From Phycisphaerae bacterium (GTDB lineage: Bacteria > Planctomycetota > Phycisphaerae > UBA1845 > Fen-1342), in contig JAFGRR010000056.1 in assembly GCA_016935035.1 (NCBI GenBank), forward strand, positions 1 to 7,614: DNA of 7,614 bases, written 5' to 3'. Below the pieces are notes generated by a model. The model had not been told where the DNA came from. It did no database searches and saw only the letters and a program-made list of their open reading frames with translations. A program made the position numbers and the translations under genes. Positions within the stretch are counted from its first letter, which is position 1. Every line of letters begins with the position of its first letter. Below are positions 4,980 through 7,614 of the stretch, one piece after another.

Positions 4980-5969
4980 ATGCGAAAAAAGCTCCTGTTC
5001 AAGCAGACCATGAAAGGCTTCACACTCATCGAGCTGCTTGTAGTTGTCGCAATCATCGCACTTCTGATCTCAATCCTCCTTCCTAGCATGGGTGAAGCTC
5101 GCGAACAGGCCCGAAGGGTCAAGTGCGGCTCCAACCTGCGCCAAATCGGCCTGGCGATGTTCAATTGCTGGGAGGAGCGCAACGGCTTCGGGCCGCTGTG
5201 GGATGACGGTGGGGCGGTAGCCAACAACGGCTACGTCATGCTGTCGTGGATCGATGCGCTCTACGACATGGACTACACTGGGAACGAGGACATCCAGATC
5301 TGCCCGTCGCGACGGAAGAATGAGTTGAACGCGCGGACGCGCGGCGAGGAGTGGGGCTTCACCTCGGTTCGGAAGTTCAATGTCAACGAGACAAGAGAAC
5401 CAGGCGTGCGTACCCACTACGGCCTGAGCTCCGTCGTTAACTACAACTGGGCGAAGGATCGGAATGCTGCCACGTCCAGGCAGGTGATCTCGATGGACGC
5501 GGGGTGGACATGGTTCAGCGATATCAACGCGCACTTCATCATGCAGCGTTACGTGACGGGGCAGGACCCGCCGAGCCCCACGAGCTCCGCGTTCATGACG
5601 AATTCGTGGGAGTACAACCAGAACGCTTGGCGTCACGGGAGTCAGCTATTCGCGGAAGTACTGTTCTTCGATGGTCACGTGGTTCCGGTAAAGCCCAAAG
5701 TCCCGGCGGATCGCAACGAGTTGATCTATGAGACGGTTGACACGATGAAGATGTTCACGTGGAAGCCGGGCGAATATACTCTGCGGTCGACCAACGAACG
5801 TTATCGCGGTCAGATCCGGGACTGGAAACTGACGCCGATGTACCCGGAGCTCCGCACTTCGGACGGTGGTTGGCGGGTGCCCGATGCCTTGCCGCCGGAG
5901 TTGGATCTGAATTACCGCACGAACAACAATCTGTGGAAGAAACTTCCCAACGAGAATACGAGACACTAG
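4980..5969 (+). CDS. Type IV pilin-like (pseudopilin) protein with H-Xn-DG motif, copy 1
   Basis: A 329-aa protein with a 13-residue basic leader (MRKKLLFKQTMKG) followed by FTLIELLVVVAIIALL: the prepilin peptidase site G13|F14, with the conserved Glu at mature position 5 and one hydrophobic N-terminal helix to about residue 35. Such proteins are inserted in the inner membrane, cleaved and N-methylated by a prepilin peptidase, and assemble into pili or type II secretion-like pseudopili; planctomycetes carry many of them. The globular part holds three cysteines shared with copy 2 (C49, C63, C108), the WDDG at 74-77, and a terminal-type H219...D231-G232 motif with 11 residues between (families of this kind usually show nine). 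The last 22 residues are strongly conserved with copy 2. The next gene starts three bases after the stop. The longer frame from 4887 adds 31 residues without a ribosome binding site and was rejected. The cargo or assembly partner is unknown. Confidence 0.88.
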   Translation: MRKKLLFKQTMKGFTLIELLVVVAIIALLISILLPSMGEAREQARRVKCGSNLRQIGLAMFNCWEERNGFGPLWDDGGAVANNGYVMLSWIDALYDMDYTGNEDIQICPSRRKNELNARTRGEEWGFTSVRKFNVNETREPGVRTHYGLSSVVNYNWAKDRNAATSRQVISMDAGWTWFSDINAHFIMQRYVTGQDPPSPTSSAFMTNSWEYNQNAWRHGSQLFAEVLFFDGHVVPVKPKVPADRNELIYETVDTMKMFTWKPGEYTLRSTNERYRGQIRDWKLTPMYPELRTSDGGWRVPDALPPELDLNYRTNNNLWKKLPNENTRH

Positions 5970-5972
5970 TCC

Positions 5973-6404
5973 ATGGCAGTTCGCAAAGACTCGATCATGG
6001 GGTTGATCGCGGCGCTGGTGCTGATCGCCGCGGTCGTCATCTACTTCGCGCGCAGCGGCGGCAAGATCGAGCCGCCCAGCAAGACCACATTCAATGGCGT
6101 CTGCCTGGCCTGCAAATGGGAAGGTCAGCACGACCGTTACGCCGGGGACATGCCGCCGTACAAGTGCCATTCGTGCGGCGAACGTGCCATGTACATGTGG
6201 CGCTGGTGTCCGTCGTGCAAGAAGCGGTGCGTGCCGGTGATGGAGAAGCGGGAGTCAGGAGACTGGCTGCCGCCGGCGTTCCCGAAGTGTCCGAAGTGTG
6301 GCGCGGATGTCGCTCCTTACGACCCGGACGCGCTTGAGTACATGGAGGATATCCCGAAGCCGATCGAGACGTTGCCCTTGCCCGCTTGGCCGTTCAAGGA
6401 GTAA
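5973..6404 (+). CDS. Small membrane-anchored protein with two predicted zinc ribbons
   Basis: A 143-aa protein. Residues about 8-25 (IMGLIAALVLIAAVVIYF) form one membrane helix after a short MAVRKD head. The rest carries nine cysteines, mostly in CxxC knuckles: C44/C47, C65/C68, C79/C82 with C86, and C106/C109. This fits two zinc ribbons, C44-47 with C65-68 and C79-82 with C106-109; the reading CPKCGADVAPYDP is typical of zinc-ribbon ends. The C-terminus is proline- and acid-rich. The gene starts three bases after the first pseudopilin stop with no good ribosome binding site, so it is probably translated by coupling. An apparent second copy begins after the second pseudopilin with the same three-base spacing. 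I do not recognise a named family. Which side of the membrane the ribbons face is not clear. A role with the pseudopilin (assembly, sorting or regulation) is inferred from linkage only. Confidence 0.8.
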   Translation: MAVRKDSIMGLIAALVLIAAVVIYFARSGGKIEPPSKTTFNGVCLACKWEGQHDRYAGDMPPYKCHSCGERAMYMWRWCPSCKKRCVPVMEKRESGDWLPPAFPKCPKCGADVAPYDPDALEYMEDIPKPIETLPLPAWPFKE

Positions 6405-6493
6405 CAGTCGGCGTCTCTGTCGTTTGCGGTGCGCGCCAGCGGCGTCGGGCGTTTGCGGCCGGTCGGGTCGATGCCGGCGCGGGCTAATCAACA

Positions 6494-6503
6494 GGGGGGG
6501 GGG
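6494..6503 (+). repeat. Homopolymer of ten G
   Basis: An uninterrupted run of ten guanines, 91 bp before the second pseudopilin ATG and just before a weak -10-like GACAAT. Such tracts can vary in length during replication, but they are also common places for sequencing errors. Confidence 0.6.
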
Positions 6504-6581
6504 CGACAATGCTGCTCACCGTGGAGTGCGCGACAGGTCGCCGGTTCAGTGCAAGTCAGTGGCCCCCAACAGCACGGATGC

Positions 6582-6587
6582 AAGGAG
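6582..6587 (+). promoter_or_regulatory. Ribosome binding site of the second pseudopilin
   Basis: AAGGAG lies seven bases before the ATG at 6595. It fixes the start there, although the open frame continues upstream to 6298 across the zinc-ribbon gene. Confidence 0.75.
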
Positions 6588-6594
6588 TGGGATA

Positions 6595-7578
6595 ATGTCG
6601 ATATCGCTGCGGAAACTGAGCGGGATGCGAGGCTTTACGCTGATCGAATTGCTCGTGGTCGTCGCGATCATCGCGTTACTCATATCCATATTGTTGCCCA
6701 GTCTGAACCAGGCCCGTGAACAGGCCCGCCTCGTCGTCTGCGGAGCGAACATGCGGCAAGTCGGCCAAGCGATGGTCAACTGCCAGGAAGAGAACAACGG
6801 TTTCACGCCGCAGTGGGACGACGGTGAGGCCATCGGTAACAATGGCCGCGTGATGTTGTCGTGGATCGACGTGTTGTATGACATGGACTACACGGGCGAT
6901 GAGGACATCCAGTTCTGCCCATCGAAACGGAAGTCCGAATTGGCTACTCGGACGCGCGGCGAGGAGTGGAACTTCAAGTGGGTAACGAAGTTCAACGCTA
7001 AGCAGACGCTGGAGTACGGCGTGCGGCCCAGCTATGGCATCAACGTCGTCACGCACTGCAACTGGCAGCAAGACCGGTTTGCCGACGCGTCGCGTCAAGT
7101 GATGTCGATGGAGGGCAACTGGACCTGGTTTACCGACATCAATGCACATTACATCATGCAGCGCTATATAACCGGGAAGGATCCGGTCAGCCCCACATCC
7201 TCGGTCTGGGTCGGGAACTCCTGGGAATACAACATGATCGCGTGGCGCCACGGCCAGCAGTTGCGCAGCAGCGCACTCTTCTATGATGGTCACGTTGTCC
7301 CGATTCGGCCACGTGTTCCGACCACGCGCAATGAGCTGCTGTGGGACACCGTTGACACCATGAAGGTGTTCACGTGGTTGCCCGGTGAGTACTGCATGCG
7401 ATACTCGACCGAGCACTACCGCGGCAAGGTCGCCTTCTACAAAGAGAACGGCTTCATCTTTCCTAAACTAGCCCGGGCGACGGGCGATCCGCCGGGTTTC
7501 CCAGAACAACTTGATCCCAACTATCGCACGCGGAACAACCTCTGGACCAAGCTTCCGAACGAGGTCACCAGGCACTAG
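6595..7578 (+). CDS. Type IV pilin-like (pseudopilin) protein with H-Xn-DG motif, copy 2
   Basis: A 327-aa paralogue of the first pseudopilin. The 13-residue leader MSISLRKLSGMRG is followed by the same FTLIE helix, cut at G13|F14 with Glu5. A hand alignment from residue 11 to about 279 needs no gap and gives roughly 182 of 269 identities (about 68%). Shared landmarks are C49, C63, C108, WDDG, the MLSWID...LYDMDYTG block near residues 87-101, RTRGEEW, NSWEYN, and H219...D231-G232 with an 11-residue spacing. Copy 2 has extra cysteines at 156 (HCNW) and 268. After residue 279 the sequences diverge for about 25 residues and then rejoin in a nearly identical C-terminal tail. Third codon positions differ almost everywhere, so the duplication is old. 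The larger open frame starting at 6298 is not used, because its extra 99 residues overlap the zinc-ribbon gene and look like a shadow. Function as for copy 1; the two may be alternative or co-assembled subunits. Confidence 0.88.
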   Translation: MSISLRKLSGMRGFTLIELLVVVAIIALLISILLPSLNQAREQARLVVCGANMRQVGQAMVNCQEENNGFTPQWDDGEAIGNNGRVMLSWIDVLYDMDYTGDEDIQFCPSKRKSELATRTRGEEWNFKWVTKFNAKQTLEYGVRPSYGINVVTHCNWQQDRFADASRQVMSMEGNWTWFTDINAHYIMQRYITGKDPVSPTSSVWVGNSWEYNMIAWRHGQQLRSSALFYDGHVVPIRPRVPTTRNELLWDTVDTMKVFTWLPGEYCMRYSTEHYRGKVAFYKENGFIFPKLARATGDPPGFPEQLDPNYRTRNNLWTKLPNEVTRH

Positions 7579-7581
7579 CCA

Positions 7582-7614
7582 ATGCCCGCGGCAAGAGACT
7601 TCATTGCGGGGTTG
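7582..7614 (+). CDS. Start of a second zinc-ribbon gene copy (cut by window end)
   Basis: Eleven codons, MPAARDFIAGL, follow the second pseudopilin after three bases, the same spacing as in the first cassette. They align without gaps with MAVRKDSIMGL, the start of the zinc-ribbon protein (M1, D6, I8, G10, L11 identical, R/K nearby). The membrane helix and cysteines would lie beyond the window, so this is an inference from the head sequence and the repeated gene order. Confidence 0.6.
   Translation, partial: MPAARDFIAGL

Larger units (their letters stand above)
6405..6594. other. Intergenic region between the two cassette copies, with a ten-G tract
   Basis: This 190-bp, GC-rich gap contains two GTTTGCGG words (6422-6429 and 6451-6458), a 5-bp stem GCCGG/CCGGC (6458-6478), a run of ten G (6494-6503) followed by GACAAT (6505-6510), and the ribosome binding site of the second pseudopilin. 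No convincing -35/-10 pair or T-tailed terminator is seen, so the second cassette may be read through from the first or use a promoter I cannot recognise. Confidence 0.5.

Noticed and set aside
6458..6478. Stem GCCGG/CCGGC as terminator after the zinc-ribbon gene
   Set aside because: Only five pairs around an 11-base loop and no T-run; such short stems are expected by chance at this GC content.
6298..6594. 99-residue N-terminal extension of the second pseudopilin
   Set aside because: It overlaps the zinc-ribbon gene and an intergenic gap, is arginine/serine-rich as expected of a shadow frame, and would place a long segment before the pilin leader. AAGGAG precedes the ATG at 6595.

Overview
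The window (7,614 bp, GC-rich) looks like chromosome from a planctomycete-type bacterium, most likely of the Phycisphaerae kind. This placement is inferred from three things: paired pseudopilin-like proteins with a G|FTLIE leader and a terminal H-Xn-DG motif, an intergenic AAGT(A/C)AGAA repeat family, and the SerRS sequence style. No rRNA, tRNA, CRISPR array, insertion sequence or phage gene is visible.

Left part (1-1732): the 3' end of a CPBP/Abi-family intramembrane protease gene (+) converges on serS (-, seryl-tRNA synthetase). The gap of about 190 bp between them carries two inverted copies of a 30-bp repeat around a palindromic core. One repeat copy supplies the stop codon of serS. Upstream of serS lie a candidate promoter, two perfect hairpins and a short tandem repeat, with no credible gene from 1733 to 2151.

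Middle (2152-4668): one large gene on the minus strand encodes an 838-aa exported protein built like two M16 (insulinase/pitrilysin) peptidase units. Neither unit has an intact HXXEH zinc motif, so it is probably a pseudopeptidase.

Right part (4669-7614, plus strand): a divergent intergenic region with a promoter-like element and a perfect dyad leads into a pseudopilin gene. This is followed after 3 nt by a small gene for a membrane-anchored double zinc-ribbon protein. A second pseudopilin gene follows, about 68% identical over 269 ungapped residues by hand count. After 3 nt more, the window ends 11 codons into what looks like a second copy of the zinc-ribbon gene. The region is therefore a tandemly repeated, anciently diverged two-gene cassette (pseudopilin + zinc ribbon), possibly longer beyond the window edge. 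This cassette is the most interesting item here: the two products are likely co-translated and may work together at the cell envelope, but no function can be assigned from sequence alone.
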